The notes: generated by a model not told the origin, from the sequence alone. 64,000 nt of DNA from Dyadobacter sp. CECT 9275 (GCF_907164905.1 NZ_CAJRAF010000001.1:1399001-1463000); one strand, 5' to 3'. Counted from the first letter of the stretch, positions 1 to 9,272 are shown. A program made the numbers and translations.

Positions 1-110
1 TGAATGGTTGTATCAGAAGAGTCAACAAAGCTGCTTCAACGATAATTTGGTATTAGTGAGCTTTACATTAAGTGTAAAGAAGAGGAGTGAGGAAAGGGTT
101 TGTATCCAGA

Positions 111-137
111 GAGAAGGCCGGTTTTTGGCCTCCTCTC
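111..137. terminator. possible hairpin terminator after the T9SS cargo gene
   Basis: An imperfect inverted repeat (GAGAGAAGGCC against GGCCTCCTCTC, one mismatch) with a short T-rich loop lies just past the stop codon of the minus-strand gene. There is no good T-run on the minus side, so a terminator role is only plausible. Confidence 0.35.
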
Positions 138-164
138 AATTTTCTTAAAGGTATTAAAGAATAA

Positions 165-1508
165 CTACTCCACCACCAGCTTACGGGTTTCGGAACCTTT
201 ACCCGCATCGAACCTGATTAAGTACATGCCTTGCGACAACGGATCAAGAACAAACGGGCCGTTGTTCCGGTTGACCTGTACGCTGAGCTGCCTGCCTTGT
301 AAATCCAGTACCTGCACCTGATGGACGTTACTGGAGAACTTCACCGGTACGTAGGTACCCGCCTTCACCGGATTGGGGTATACATAAGTCAAAACCGTGT
401 TGTTTTCAGGCAATACACGCTCTGCACGGCTCAAGGCATAACTTCCATCCATATCCACCGAACGTAATCGGTAGTAGGCCACCGTAGCCAGGTCAGAGAA
501 CTGTGTGTCAGTAAACGAATACCGGTAACCGGCGTCCTGGCTGCCGAGTGCTTGTACGCTTCCAATACCGCTATATGATTTTCCATCCGTACTTCTCTCT
601 ATCTCAAAATGAGAGGCGTTGGTCTCGGCCGCCGTTGTCCACTGCAAAAAGGCATTTTTCTCGACGCGTTGTGCGGTAAAACTGATCAGGCTTACCGGAA
701 GCGCTGTTTCGTCTATATTGCTATGGGCAAAAAAACCTGAAAAGCCAGTGACAGAAAAAGTTACCTCCCAGCGTTTTTCCACGCTATTCCAAAAAATATC
801 CTGGTCATTGGGGTTAATCAGCACCGTTTTGGGTCCGCTGCCTGTCCAGCCTGTATAACTTTCTGGCGTACCGGTGGTACTGGTGCCATGTTTTTGGGTA
901 ATCCGCAGATTTCCAATTCCGGTCAGGTCAAGAGGGTTGACCGGCAGAGCGGGAGCCGTGCCCCGGTTGGTATTGAAATCATCAAAATCGGCCTGGGTAT
1001 AAAAAAGCGTGAGTTTACCGGTGGCTGTACTGGCATTTGTCTCAGGGCTGACGTCGTAATAGCGACGCACGTAAGGCTGATTGATTACTGGTGCCGACGA
1101 TTCCACGCGTACTTTGGCCGTGACCGTACCACTGACCGCCGTACCGACACCAGCAGGGGCCAGTTTGCCAATACCGCTGCAATCACTCAAAAAGGTAACC
1201 GGATCATTGGCAACCGTTTGGGTGGCCTCCGTATCATCGGCTGCCAGAACCGTACCATTATGAATAACAAAGTATTTCCCACGTTGGTAACCAACAAACA
1301 AATTATCCAAAATACTGTTGAACACAACGGTTTGTGAACTCGAGGCAGTAGTACCGATGATACTGTTACAGGAGTTGATTGTGCCGCTAACGCCCACCTT
1401 GCCATTTCCGTAAGTTGTAGCTCCCGGGTTAATCACTGAGCCGTTGTCCCAGTTATTGCTTTTAACAATATAATTCCCATTATCCAGCACAATGACATTA
1501 TCACCCAC
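165..1508 (-). CDS. T9SS type A sorting-domain protein, C-terminal part of a broken gene
   Basis: This frame (447 aa from a GTG) encodes the C-terminal part of a secreted surface protein. It begins inside a repeat with the motif NGNYIVKSNNWDNG, which is also present as NGNYVLVDSNWGNG in the upstream fragment (1628-1834). A fibronectin-like segment found in many T9SS cargo proteins (PVSLISFTAQ...FEIERSTDGKSY) lies near residues 275-315. The last ~75 residues (VYPNPVKAG ... GMYLIRFDAG ... KLVVE) look like a type A T9SS sorting domain, which directs export and anchoring by the gliding/PorSS machinery. The GTG is not a convincing start: the same frame stays open upstream to about 1673 and has no signal peptide. 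The signal peptide is in another frame at 1628-1834, so the locus is probably a pseudogene or contains a sequencing error. Substrate or adhesin function is unknown. Confidence 0.75.
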   Translation of the reverse strand: MGDNVIVLDNGNYIVKSNNWDNGSVINPGATTYGNGKVGVSGTINSCNSIIGTTASSSQTVVFNSILDNLFVGYQRGKYFVIHNGTVLAADDTEATQTVANDPVTFLSDCSGIGKLAPAGVGTAVSGTVTAKVRVESSAPVINQPYVRRYYDVSPETNASTATGKLTLFYTQADFDDFNTNRGTAPALPVNPLDLTGIGNLRITQKHGTSTTGTPESYTGWTGSGPKTVLINPNDQDIFWNSVEKRWEVTFSVTGFSGFFAHSNIDETALPVSLISFTAQRVEKNAFLQWTTAAETNASHFEIERSTDGKSYSGIGSVQALGSQDAGYRYSFTDTQFSDLATVAYYRLRSVDMDGSYALSRAERVLPENNTVLTYVYPNPVKAGTYVPVKFSSNVHQVQVLDLQGRQLSVQVNRNNGPFVLDPLSQGMYLIRFDAGKGSETRKLVVE

Positions 1509-1627
1509 CTGATCGTTGGCCTTTGAACCTATCAGCGAATTGGAGGCACTGACTTCACCAATTATGCCGATTGTCCCATCACCAAAGGTCGCGGCTCCAA
1601 CTTTGATAGTAGATCCGGTGCCCCAGT

Positions 1628-1834
1628 TTAGGCTTTGTACAGATATACTGCACCTACCCCTGTGGCCACTCCGTTACCCCAGTTGGAATCTACCAGTACG
1701 TAATTTCCGTTGACAAGTATAGTCGTTTCGCTGCCAAACAAGTTGCTGCCGGAGGGGCCATTTACAGTAGTCACTTGGGCTTGGGCAAGTCTATGGCAAA
1801 GCAATATGAACAAGAGAATGTAAATTTGTTTCAT
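1628..1834 (-). CDS. N-terminal fragment of the broken T9SS cargo protein (signal peptide)
   Basis: The ATG at 1834 gives a clear signal peptide (MKQIYILLFILLCHRLAQAQ), followed by one repeat unit with NGNYVLVDSNWGNG, then a stop at 1628 after VYLYKA. The continuation of the repeat (NWGTGSTIKVGAATFGDG) is in another frame that runs into the 447-aa fragment downstream. In this sort of repeat protein one expects about 30 more residues between the VYLY motif and the next W-G-T-G unit. The break therefore looks like a small deletion plus a frame change rather than one missing base. An earlier TTG/ATG start at 1912 would put 26 residues ahead of the signal peptide and is unlikely. Confidence 0.6.
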   Translation of the reverse strand: MKQIYILLFILLCHRLAQAQVTTVNGPSGSNLFGSETTILVNGNYVLVDSNWGNGVATGVGAVYLYKA

Positions 1835-2242
1835 ATGGTATCGAATGATTTTGATGGGGAAATAAAAAAGTAAGTTACACGAAAAACAGGCATGATGACG
1901 AAATAAAAGCAAATTTCAAACAGGACTTACTGAACACTCATAAGCGGTCTGCCGCGGGGTAGATTACCGCTTATTTTGCGGGAAGGCCGATCAGGCTAAG
2001 AAATTCATCTGCACGTTCGCCGGAAAATTATCAAACCTACGGAGGCAGCGATAGCGGTAAGCCAAAGGGTATTTAATATTCTATTATAGAATCTTCTCTA
2101 TCCGTTTCTTTTTGCTGGCAACACTGCGACTAATCCCTTTTGAAAGGTATAAATAGAGAAACTGTGCTGTTGCCTTGTGTGTCTGGGACAAAACAGGTAA
2201 AGAAGGTATTGCCAAAGTTTGATTCCTACCCGCTCCACGTTT
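1835..2242. other. intergenic region between divergent T9SS cargo genes
   Basis: About 400 bases lie between two divergently transcribed secreted-protein genes, so promoters for both should be here. The only structure I see is a perfect 8-bp inverted repeat, TAAGCGGT (1941-1948) and ACCGCTTA (1966-1973), around a G+C-rich loop. It could be an operator or a hairpin. The small frame 2140-2406 overlaps the next gene and has no coding features. Confidence 0.3.
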
Positions 2243-5200
2243 ATGAAAAGAAGATTACTCTCAAATATCTTATTTGCTCTGATTGCTATTTCGTCCTATG
2301 GCCAGAACGATTTTATTCCGGTTCCTTCCAGCCCATTTGTGATGGGAGCTCCTGCTACGGAGGCAAATTATACTTCATTTACTGTCAGACACAGGCCTGT
2401 GAGTGAGAAATGGAAACAGCGGAATAAAAAATATCTGTCCCACCCCGACGCCGGATACATCGCAAAGGAACAGCCACCCGGAAATGTTATAGAATTGATT
2501 GAAAAGCGTACCGAAACAACCCGGTTTTATGTGGATGCGGATAATCCCTCCAAAGTATTTTCGCAGGGCGCGTATGGCTCTTTACATTATAAACAAAACG
2601 GACAATGGCTGCTGATCGATAGCCGGCTGGAACGCAAGAGCGCACAGATTCTGGAGGCGTCACATCAGGTGGAGCCGGTGGGTTTTGATATCGGTGGACG
2701 AAAATCTTACATGAAAACGGTAAACGGGACCATCAACTTCAACGATTGGAAACTTTACGGGAAAAATAAGGGTGAAATAAAACTGATAGCTTCTGCCAGC
2801 TGGGATGATTTTACGGCCGGGGACGACGGTATTTTTGTGAAGAACATATTTCCTGGGGTGGATGCTGAAATGCAGGTTTTAAGAGGCAGGATAAAAACAA
2901 ACCTGATTGTGCGAACCTGGAATTTTTCTGGTTACGAGAATTACCTTTTTTCGGATGGTTTTCAGGCGGAGCAGCGTGGGGTTTTCTCTTTTGTGGAAGA
3001 GGCCAGCAAAGAAAATAGGATAGGAGAGGTTGATTTTAAAAGCAACGGAAAATTAATGGCCCGGATAGGAAGGGCTGTGATGTATGCGGAGGCTGACGCA
3101 GGAAATGTTGCTTATTTGCCGTATGAGTTTGAAAACGGCGGGCTGGGTATCTTGGTAGATCCAAATACTGTTAGAGCGCTTTTGAAAGCGGGAAAGGTAC
3201 TGATTGATCCCTTAGTGACGGGCCCGGAAGGTGTTTTTTCGCCAGGAAGTATTATGAATTCCTCCAACAATGCCAATTGCAGTTATGATTTTAATATGGG
3301 ATGCAGTTATGACTGGACGGTTCCAGTACCGCCTTTCATTACCGTAACCAATGCCATATTCGATGTGTATATGCTCACGAGCGCTCCTTGTACCAGGGAT
3401 AAAATGCGTTACAGGTATGGATTTGGGGATGAGTTATGTGGCACAGGCGTGCTGTGGCAGACCAACGGACTCCCTCCTACTGAAGGTGGTACGGGTGGTA
3501 TAGGAGGCGTTCCCACAGATTTATACAACAGTTGCATCAAGGCGGGTTGTGTAGAGAAAAACGTAAAGGTTAGGATATCCATTCTAAGAGGCTGCATGGG
3601 TCCTGCTGGTTGCGAGCCTTCCTGCGTCCAGGGGATTGGCCCTTTTATTACCACCATAGAAGGCCGCACGGTTGAGATTGTTTCCGTTACGGCTACACCT
3701 CCAAACACGGTATGTCCGGGTGATGTTGTTAATCTGAAAGCTACTGCCAACTTCGGTATTCCGCCTTATAGTTTTCAATGGGCGCCTGGTAATCTGCCGG
3801 GTGACAATGTCAGTATCAATCCGATGGCTTCCGGAGCTTATGCAGTAACTGTAACAGACGCTTGCAACCAGACGGCCTCAGGGAATACTTCTGTTATGGT
3901 TCCTCCGCCGCCTCCGGCGCCAACCGTAACGGTTACGGCATCTTCCCTCAATATCTGTGAAGGACAGCCCGTAACATTCAAGGCTGTGGCTGCGAATGTA
4001 TCCAGCAAAAGTTTTCAGTGGAAACGGAATGGTGTTCTGGTTCAGGGGGGAAATACGGATACCTTCACTTCTTCTGCCATCGCCAACCAGGATGTAATCA
4101 CAGTGGTTTTATCAACCACAGATCCTTGCGTGAACCCTAGTACCGTTACGAGCAACGAGTTGAAAGTAAACGTGAGCCCGGCTGTTCAGCCTGCGGTCAG
4201 TATTGTCTCAAATGCAGTTTCCAATGCGGTTTGCAAAGGGAAGGCGGTCCTTTTTACAGCCGCAGCCGTCAATGGTGGAACAGCACCTGTTTATCAATGG
4301 AAAAAAAATGGAATGAATGTCGGGGGCAACAATCCGCAATATACCGACGCAAACCTTGCTGATCAGGACGTGATTTCCTGTGTACTTACGAGTAACGTCC
4401 CCTGTCCTCGTTCCAACAATGTGGAGAGCAACAGGATTTTGATAAAGGTAAATGAGCCTCTGTTTACTACTGTAAATGAATACGTTTGTCAGGCTAATAT
4501 GCCGTTCCGCTGGAACGGACAGACGATTTCTGCCGGCGGGCAGGCTGTGGCAACATACGTTACCCTATCCACGGTTACCGGCTGCGACAGCACCGTTGCG
4601 CTGAACCTGACGGTTTCTCCCCCGGTTGTTCGAACGCAGATGGATACTGCTGCGTGTGGGAGTTTATTATTTCAAGGAAGAAATTATCTGAGCAGTACCC
4701 TGCTGGCGGATACGCTTCAGGGCCGAATGGGTTGCGACAGCGTCATCCGTGCTGTTAATATTATAGTATATCCTTTGGTGCCTTATGCACAGGTAGTGAA
4801 CCTTACTGGCTGCGATTCTCTCTTATTTGAGGGAATACTATACTATGATAATACGCAACTGACCGGAACGCTGAAGAATCGCTTTGGCTGCGACAGTGTT
4901 AACCGGACCGTCAACATAACCATTGAGAATTTTAGGTTGGAGCTTAAAGCGGAGGCTGACGGAGAATTATTATATCAGGGTGAGGAGGTAAGCCTGCAAA
5001 CTTCATCTGCTGTCAATCCTTATAAGGTGACCAGTTGGGAGCCAGGGGTGTTATTCCCGAATCAGAGTGCTTTGACGCAACGCATCAGAACCATACTTGC
5101 AGATAGTGTAGTGACCGTTTATGCCGAAAGTGAGCACGGATGCAGGGATTCGGCGAGTATTGTTTTGAAAATCATACCCAGGCCACTCGGTAATTTATTG

Positions 5201-5449
5201 CCCAATGTATTTACTCCCAACGGCGATAATCATAACGATGTCTGGATTCCTACCCGTGGAACGGCATTCCCGGTTGGAGAACTTTTTGTATACAACCGTT
5301 GGGGCGAGTGCGTCTACCATACCGATGATTATACCCAACCTTGGGACGGTAAAAGCAAAGGGAAGAAAGTCCCGAGCGGCGTGTATGCCTATAAGCTCAT
5401 TATCTCGAAACGATTTAAATTTCACGGTTCTGTTACCATTCTGTATTAG
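2243..5449 (+). CDS. large T9SS type B / gliding motility-associated C-terminal domain surface protein
   Basis: The product is 1068 aa with a signal peptide (MKRRLLSNILFALIAISSYGQ); I chose the ATG at 2243 over a TTG at 2219 because it begins that peptide. Residues ~20-330 form a unique N-terminal domain. After residue ~480 come Ig/PKD-like domains with the pattern TVCPGDVVNLKA ... YSFQW and ICEGQPVTFKA ... FQWKRNG. Next are three ~45-residue repeats that each end in a GCDS motif (TGCDSTVALNL, MGCDSVIRAVN, FGCDSVNRTVN). The last ~85 residues (LLPNVFTPNGDNHNDVWIP ... VYNRWGECVY ... SGVYAYKL) are a CHU_C / type B T9SS sorting domain. Such proteins are exported by T9SS and stay on or leave the cell surface, and many are adhesins. 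That role is inferred; no catalytic motif is visible. Confidence 0.85.
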   Translation: MKRRLLSNILFALIAISSYGQNDFIPVPSSPFVMGAPATEANYTSFTVRHRPVSEKWKQRNKKYLSHPDAGYIAKEQPPGNVIELIEKRTETTRFYVDADNPSKVFSQGAYGSLHYKQNGQWLLIDSRLERKSAQILEASHQVEPVGFDIGGRKSYMKTVNGTINFNDWKLYGKNKGEIKLIASASWDDFTAGDDGIFVKNIFPGVDAEMQVLRGRIKTNLIVRTWNFSGYENYLFSDGFQAEQRGVFSFVEEASKENRIGEVDFKSNGKLMARIGRAVMYAEADAGNVAYLPYEFENGGLGILVDPNTVRALLKAGKVLIDPLVTGPEGVFSPGSIMNSSNNANCSYDFNMGCSYDWTVPVPPFITVTNAIFDVYMLTSAPCTRDKMRYRYGFGDELCGTGVLWQTNGLPPTEGGTGGIGGVPTDLYNSCIKAGCVEKNVKVRISILRGCMGPAGCEPSCVQGIGPFITTIEGRTVEIVSVTATPPNTVCPGDVVNLKATANFGIPPYSFQWAPGNLPGDNVSINPMASGAYAVTVTDACNQTASGNTSVMVPPPPPAPTVTVTASSLNICEGQPVTFKAVAANVSSKSFQWKRNGVLVQGGNTDTFTSSAIANQDVITVVLSTTDPCVNPSTVTSNELKVNVSPAVQPAVSIVSNAVSNAVCKGKAVLFTAAAVNGGTAPVYQWKKNGMNVGGNNPQYTDANLADQDVISCVLTSNVPCPRSNNVESNRILIKVNEPLFTTVNEYVCQANMPFRWNGQTISAGGQAVATYVTLSTVTGCDSTVALNLTVSPPVVRTQMDTAACGSLLFQGRNYLSSTLLADTLQGRMGCDSVIRAVNIIVYPLVPYAQVVNLTGCDSLLFEGILYYDNTQLTGTLKNRFGCDSVNRTVNITIENFRLELKAEADGELLYQGEEVSLQTSSAVNPYKVTSWEPGVLFPNQSALTQRIRTILADSVVTVYAESEHGCRDSASIVLKIIPRPLGNLLPNVFTPNGDNHNDVWIPTRGTAFPVGELFVYNRWGECVYHTDDYTQPWDGKSKGKKVPSGVYAYKLIISKRFKFHGSVTILY

Positions 5450-5554
5450 CGAGGTCAGAGATCTGTCCATGAGCTGGTTGATTGTGTCAAATAATTGGCT
5501 GAGGCATCTATTGGCATGATTATGTTTGTAACATCATTTTTGAAGAAACCCGTG

Positions 5555-6478
5555 ATGCCTATGAAATCCATCAAATTTGTATTTTCTCTTCTATCTGAAA
5601 GTTTTTCGGAATTTATAAATGATAACGGCATGAAGCTCAGTGCGGCGTTGTCGTACTATACCATTTTTTCGCTGGCTCCCATGCTCCTGGTCATTATTTC
5701 GGTACTTAGCGTTTTCATGGAAAAGAGTACTATTCAGGGGGAATTGTTTGGGCAGATACAGGGGCTTGTCGGCGAAAGTGCTGCGGCACAGTTACAGGAA
5801 ATTATCAGGAATGCGCAGGTTTCCAATAAGTCGGGTGTGGCGGCGGCCATTGGTATCGGAACACTGCTTATTGGTGCTACGGGGGTATTTGCCGAAATGC
5901 AAGATTCTATTAACTATATCTGGTCTATTAAGGCAAAACCAAAAAAAGGATGGCTTCAGTATCTTAAGAACAGGCTGTTGTCGTTTTCCCTGATCCTGAC
6001 CCTGGGTTTTCTGCTCATCGTTTCCTTGGGAGCCAATGCCATTGTAGACGTTCTCAGTTCACGGCTCGAACAGTTTTTTTCTGAGGCTTCCGTGGTGCTG
6101 TTTTATGTGATTAACCTGGCGCTGGTACTTGCCGTAATCACGTCCTTGTTTACGGTTATCTTTAAGGTTTTGCCTGACGGGGATCTGCGCTGGAAAGAGT
6201 GTCTGGTAGGGGCGGGATTTACAGCGGTATTGTTTCTGATCGGAAAGTTTGCAATCAGTTACTATCTGGGACAGTCGGATCTTGGGGCAACTTATGGCGC
6301 TTCGGCATCCATTGTTATTCTGCTGACCTGGATTTACTATTCTTCCATTATTCTTTATTTTGGAGCAGAATTTACGAAGGTATACGCTAAACTGGATGGT
6401 ATTGCCATTGCTCCCAGCAGACACGCGGTACTGATTATAAGGAAAGAAATAAACGAAGAAACCGGTGCTCCTGAATAA
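5555..6478 (+). CDS. YihY/virulence factor BrkB family inner-membrane protein
   Basis: The protein belongs to the YihY/BrkB family (UPF0761) of integral membrane proteins with about six transmembrane segments; no biochemical role is firmly known. Visible hallmarks are the N-terminal KLSAALSYYTIFSLAPMLLV motif and the C-terminal pattern ATYGASASIVILLTWIYYSSIILYFGAEFTKVYA, which is the best-conserved part. The frame is open from a TTG at 5495, but family members start just before the KFVF...EF segment. I therefore favour the ATG at 5555 (ATG at 5516 or 5561 is possible). It follows the T9SS surface gene by about 105 bases on the same strand and ends at a strong hairpin. Confidence 0.85.
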   Translation: MPMKSIKFVFSLLSESFSEFINDNGMKLSAALSYYTIFSLAPMLLVIISVLSVFMEKSTIQGELFGQIQGLVGESAAAQLQEIIRNAQVSNKSGVAAAIGIGTLLIGATGVFAEMQDSINYIWSIKAKPKKGWLQYLKNRLLSFSLILTLGFLLIVSLGANAIVDVLSSRLEQFFSEASVVLFYVINLALVLAVITSLFTVIFKVLPDGDLRWKECLVGAGFTAVLFLIGKFAISYYLGQSDLGATYGASASIVILLTWIYYSSIILYFGAEFTKVYAKLDGIAIAPSRHAVLIIRKEINEETGAPE

Positions 6479-6494
6479 AGTTTGTGAGCGTTTA

Positions 6495-6538
6495 AACGAA
6501 AGAGGGCCAGATTTTGTCCGGCCCTCTTTCGTTTTCTT
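6495..6538. terminator. strong bidirectional rho-independent terminator
   Basis: A perfect 14-bp stem, AACGAAAGAGGGCC (6495-6508) paired with 6520-6533, has an 11-nt loop. It is followed by TTTTCTT on the plus side and preceded by A-rich sequence. It sits between the convergent brkB-like gene and the small minus-strand gene and should serve both. Confidence 0.85.
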
Positions 6539-6548
6539 GGGTTATGTG

Positions 6549-6911
6549 TTACTTGGTAGTAGGAGTTACCACACGTGTTGTTTGTGTTTCAATGGAGAAA
6601 GGTTTTTCGATTCTTTCTTTGCCATTGTTAATAACGAATACGTACCCCCCGTCTTTCAGTGTTGAGAAGTCAAATATTTTAGTGTAGTTGGCAGACTTCG
6701 GCAGATTTGCGCTGTACAATACTTCTCCGTTTTCATCTTTAATCTGTACCGAAGATTTGTCCTTCACGTCTTCCAGGGACAGTTTGAATTTCAGTTCTCC
6801 AATGGCAGCAATTTCAACATTTGCAGCTCCCGCTTTGTCGGAAGAAGCAGCAGACAAATTTGCAATTGATACTCCCATCAAAATTGCAATACTAAAAAGG
6901 ATTTTTTTCAT
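6549..6911 (-). CDS. small secreted beta-sandwich-like protein, unknown function
   Basis: The product is 120 aa with a clear signal peptide (MKKILFSIAILMGVSIANLSAA). The mature part alternates short hydrophobic strands (KFKLSLEDVKDKSSVQIKD, VLYSANLPKS, KIFDFSTLKDGGYVFVINNG). This resembles the fold of a T9SS type A C-terminal domain but lacks the usual terminal KxxxK-type end. Similar single-domain secreted proteins are common in Cytophagales and have no assigned role. It is monocistronic: a terminator follows and about 350 bases of A+T-rich DNA lie upstream. Confidence 0.65.
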   Translation of the reverse strand: MKKILFSIAILMGVSIANLSAASSDKAGAANVEIAAIGELKFKLSLEDVKDKSSVQIKDENGEVLYSANLPKSANYTKIFDFSTLKDGGYVFVINNGKERIEKPFSIETQTTRVVTPTTK

Positions 6912-7262
6912 GAGTGTAATTTCTGTTTTGAAATATAAGTTTTTGTATTTTTTTAATTCTGCTTTATTTAAACAGGAAATGTCTCGGTAGAAGATGGACT
7001 TTCTGTTTTGTTATCTCAAATCTCGTAAATTATTGATTATGTGTCAATAGCAGAAGTTTTCAATTCTAAAAGTTCCTTTTATATCGCTGTGTAATATTTA
7101 AATAATCATATCATTATTAATAAAATACAATAACTGAGTGAAAATTTACTGTCTATATAGTAGGTGTGATTTTAGATGTATATTGTATTATTCTTATATA
7201 ATCCAAAATGAAATTTTGTTGAATGAAAATGTATTTTAATGATACGATCCGGATGTAAACAA
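6912..7262. other. A+T-rich intergenic region, no gene seen
   Basis: About 350 bases of strongly A+T-rich sequence lie between the start of the small secreted protein gene and the terminator of sppA. No open frame with coding features, RNA motif or repeat is visible. The promoter of the small secreted protein gene must lie at its left end. Confidence 0.5.
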
Positions 7263-7295
7263 AAACATCCCACCGGGCTGGCCGAAGGGATGTTT
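7263..7295 (-). terminator. hairpin terminator of sppA
   Basis: AAACATCCC (7263-7271) pairs perfectly with GGGATGTTT (7287-7295). On the minus strand this hairpin follows the sppA stop codon at once and is followed by a T-rich run. Confidence 0.7.
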
Positions 7296-7317
7296 AACTG
7301 GAAGTGTTATCCTAATA

Positions 7318-9081
7318 CTATCTGATCTCCATTTCAAAGGGTATCCTTGCCTGAATACCGCCCATGTTCATTACCTTTTTGTACATTTTCACATAAGGGG
7401 CCAGCTCTCCCAGATTTTTCGCTATCGCTTCGTCTTCATTGCTGCCCATGAGCTTGTTAAGTATTTCATCAATAGGTTTCTTCTTTTCCGGATAATATCT
7501 TACCCGGTAGTCACCTTCTTTTAAGCCAGCAGCCTTCGCCGCGATGCGGATCGCATCATCAACGCCGCCCAGTACATCCACAAGGCCATTTTCCTTCGCT
7601 TCAATACCCGACCATACCCGTCCCTGCGCCAGGCTTCTCAACTTCTCAACAGGCATTTTGCGCCCGGCGGCAGCTTTTTTGGTAAAGGTGTCATAGCCTT
7701 CATTGACACTTTTCTGGATCATGTCTTTTTCAAACTGGCTCATTTCACGGGTAGCTGTGGGCCAGTCTGCGTGCGGACTTGTGCCCACACCATCAAACGT
7801 AACACCCAGTTTGTTGTTCATAAAATCCTTTATATTGAATATTAACCCGAAAATTCCGATGGAGCCGGTAATGGTATTAGGTTGAGCAACAATGGTATCA
7901 CAACCCATTGCCATGTAGTAACCTCCCGATGCTGCCACGTCAGACATAGAGGCGATCACCGGTTTTTTCTTTGCCGTAAGCTGTATTTCACGCCACATCA
8001 CATCAGAAGCCAGTGCGCTTCCGCCCGGGGAGTTAATGCGTATCACCACGGCTTTGATCTTATCGTTGTCCCGCACTTTTTTCAATTCTTTGATAAACTT
8101 GTCGGAGCCAATGGACTCATTGTTGCCATCTCCCGAGGTAATTTCCCCTTCTGCCACCAGTACCCCGATCCGCTTGTTGAAATCCCCGTCAGTATCCACA
8201 TTGCCTTTCAGGTATTTTTCCACCCCAATGAAGCTGATGTTTTTCTTTTCGTCTACCTTAATATCTTTTTTAAGTGCAGTTTCAAACTCATCCCAATAGC
8301 CGAGATTGGTGACAAGTTTGTATTTAAGCGCTGCTGCGGGGTTATTAATGGCAAGAGAATCAGCGAGACTCTTTAACTGGTCAGCCGGGATTTTACGGGA
8401 GGTAGCTATATTCTTAAGAAAATTGTTGTTGATGGCACCGATGAGTTCTGAGGTCTGTTGTTTGCTTGCTTCACTCATATCCTGGCGCGAAAACATTTCA
8501 ATGGCGCTCTTGAACTCACCCACCCGGAATACGAGCGGCTTCACTTCCAGTTTGTCAAAAGTTCCTTTTAAAAAGCTGTATTCGGCCGAAAGCCCGTTCC
8601 ACTCAAGGCCACCTGCCGGGTTGAGGTAAATTTTATCGGCAACGGATGCGAGGTAATATCCTTTTTCGGAATAAGATTCTCCGTAGGTTACAACAAACTT
8701 GCCCGATTTTTTGAAGGTGAGGAGCTGGTTCCTGATTTCCTCAAGTGTTGCCCAGCCCGCTTGTGGTCCTTCGGTTTTAAGAAAGATACCCTTGATATTG
8801 TTATCTTTTTGAGCCGTTTTAAGTGCCTGGAGGATATCTTTAAGGCCAGCCACATTTTCGCCGCCAGCAAAGGGGCCCCCTATTTCTGCAAAAGGGTTAT
8901 CAACGCCTACTTCCATAATAGGCTGATTGAGATCCAGTTTTAAAACGGATTTTTCTTCAACCACCACTTTTTCGTCGGTAGAAAATGCGCTTCCTATTCC
9001 GATCAGTATAAAAAAGGAGAGGAAGATAAAAACTATGATACCGACGAAAGTCGCCAGTACGTATTTAAGGAACTGTAGCAT
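7318..9081 (-). CDS. sppA: signal peptide peptidase SppA (protease IV), long form
   Basis: This membrane-anchored serine protease degrades cleaved signal peptides. At 587 aa it matches the long, two-domain 67-kDa form. An N-terminal membrane anchor spans about residues 5-32 (YVLATFVGIIVFIFLSFFIL). The Ser/Lys dyad is visible as Lys191 in RVGEFKSAIEMFSR and Ser355 in RINSPGGSALASD. The flanking conserved block SDVAASGGYYMAMGCD is also present. It is transcribed alone, with a hairpin after it and a TAnnTTTG box upstream on the minus strand. Start is the ATG at 9081, directly before the membrane anchor. Assignment is firm. Confidence 0.95.
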   Translation of the reverse strand: MLQFLKYVLATFVGIIVFIFLSFFILIGIGSAFSTDEKVVVEEKSVLKLDLNQPIMEVGVDNPFAEIGGPFAGGENVAGLKDILQALKTAQKDNNIKGIFLKTEGPQAGWATLEEIRNQLLTFKKSGKFVVTYGESYSEKGYYLASVADKIYLNPAGGLEWNGLSAEYSFLKGTFDKLEVKPLVFRVGEFKSAIEMFSRQDMSEASKQQTSELIGAINNNFLKNIATSRKIPADQLKSLADSLAINNPAAALKYKLVTNLGYWDEFETALKKDIKVDEKKNISFIGVEKYLKGNVDTDGDFNKRIGVLVAEGEITSGDGNNESIGSDKFIKELKKVRDNDKIKAVVIRINSPGGSALASDVMWREIQLTAKKKPVIASMSDVAASGGYYMAMGCDTIVAQPNTITGSIGIFGLIFNIKDFMNNKLGVTFDGVGTSPHADWPTATREMSQFEKDMIQKSVNEGYDTFTKKAAAGRKMPVEKLRSLAQGRVWSGIEAKENGLVDVLGGVDDAIRIAAKAAGLKEGDYRVRYYPEKKKPIDEILNKLMGSNEDEAIAKNLGELAPYVKMYKKVMNMGGIQARIPFEMEIR

Positions 9082-9129
9082 GGATAGAATATGGTGTTGT
9101 AATGTTTAATTTCACCGTTGAACAATCAA

Positions 9130-9137
9130 CAAAATTA
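9130..9137 (-). promoter_or_regulatory. candidate -7 box for sppA
   Basis: On the minus strand this reads TAATTTTG, an exact match to the Bacteroidota -7 consensus TAnnTTTG, 49 bases before the sppA start. I see no matching TTTG at the usual -33 distance. Confidence 0.35.
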
Positions 9138-9243
9138 AGTATTTATTGTCCCAACTGAATGGATAATTATTGTTCAAAGGTTCTTTTTCTGCATTAAGCG
9201 GTAAAATATCATTCCGGGAAAGGATATCCCGAAAAATCAGCTA

Positions 9244-9272
9244 TTGAGTAAATCCGAATATCCGTAACTTTG
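9244..9272 (+). promoter_or_regulatory. candidate promoter for the sixA-like operon
   Basis: TTG at 9244-9246 and TAACTTTG at 9265-9272 (exact TAnnTTTG) are 18 bases apart, about 80 bases before the sixA-like start. This fits the Bacteroidota housekeeping promoter pattern. Confidence 0.4.

Noticed and set aside
888..1337. Plus-strand frame opposite the T9SS type A cargo gene
   Set aside because: It is antisense to a clear coding region and has the composition of a shadow frame.
2140..2406. Open frame ahead of the T9SS type B gene
   Set aside because: It overlaps the signal peptide and N-terminus of the real gene in another frame and has no protein-like pattern.
7882..8376. 164-aa plus-strand frame inside sppA
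   Set aside because: It is rich in His, Cys and Phe and is antisense to the conserved catalytic part of sppA.
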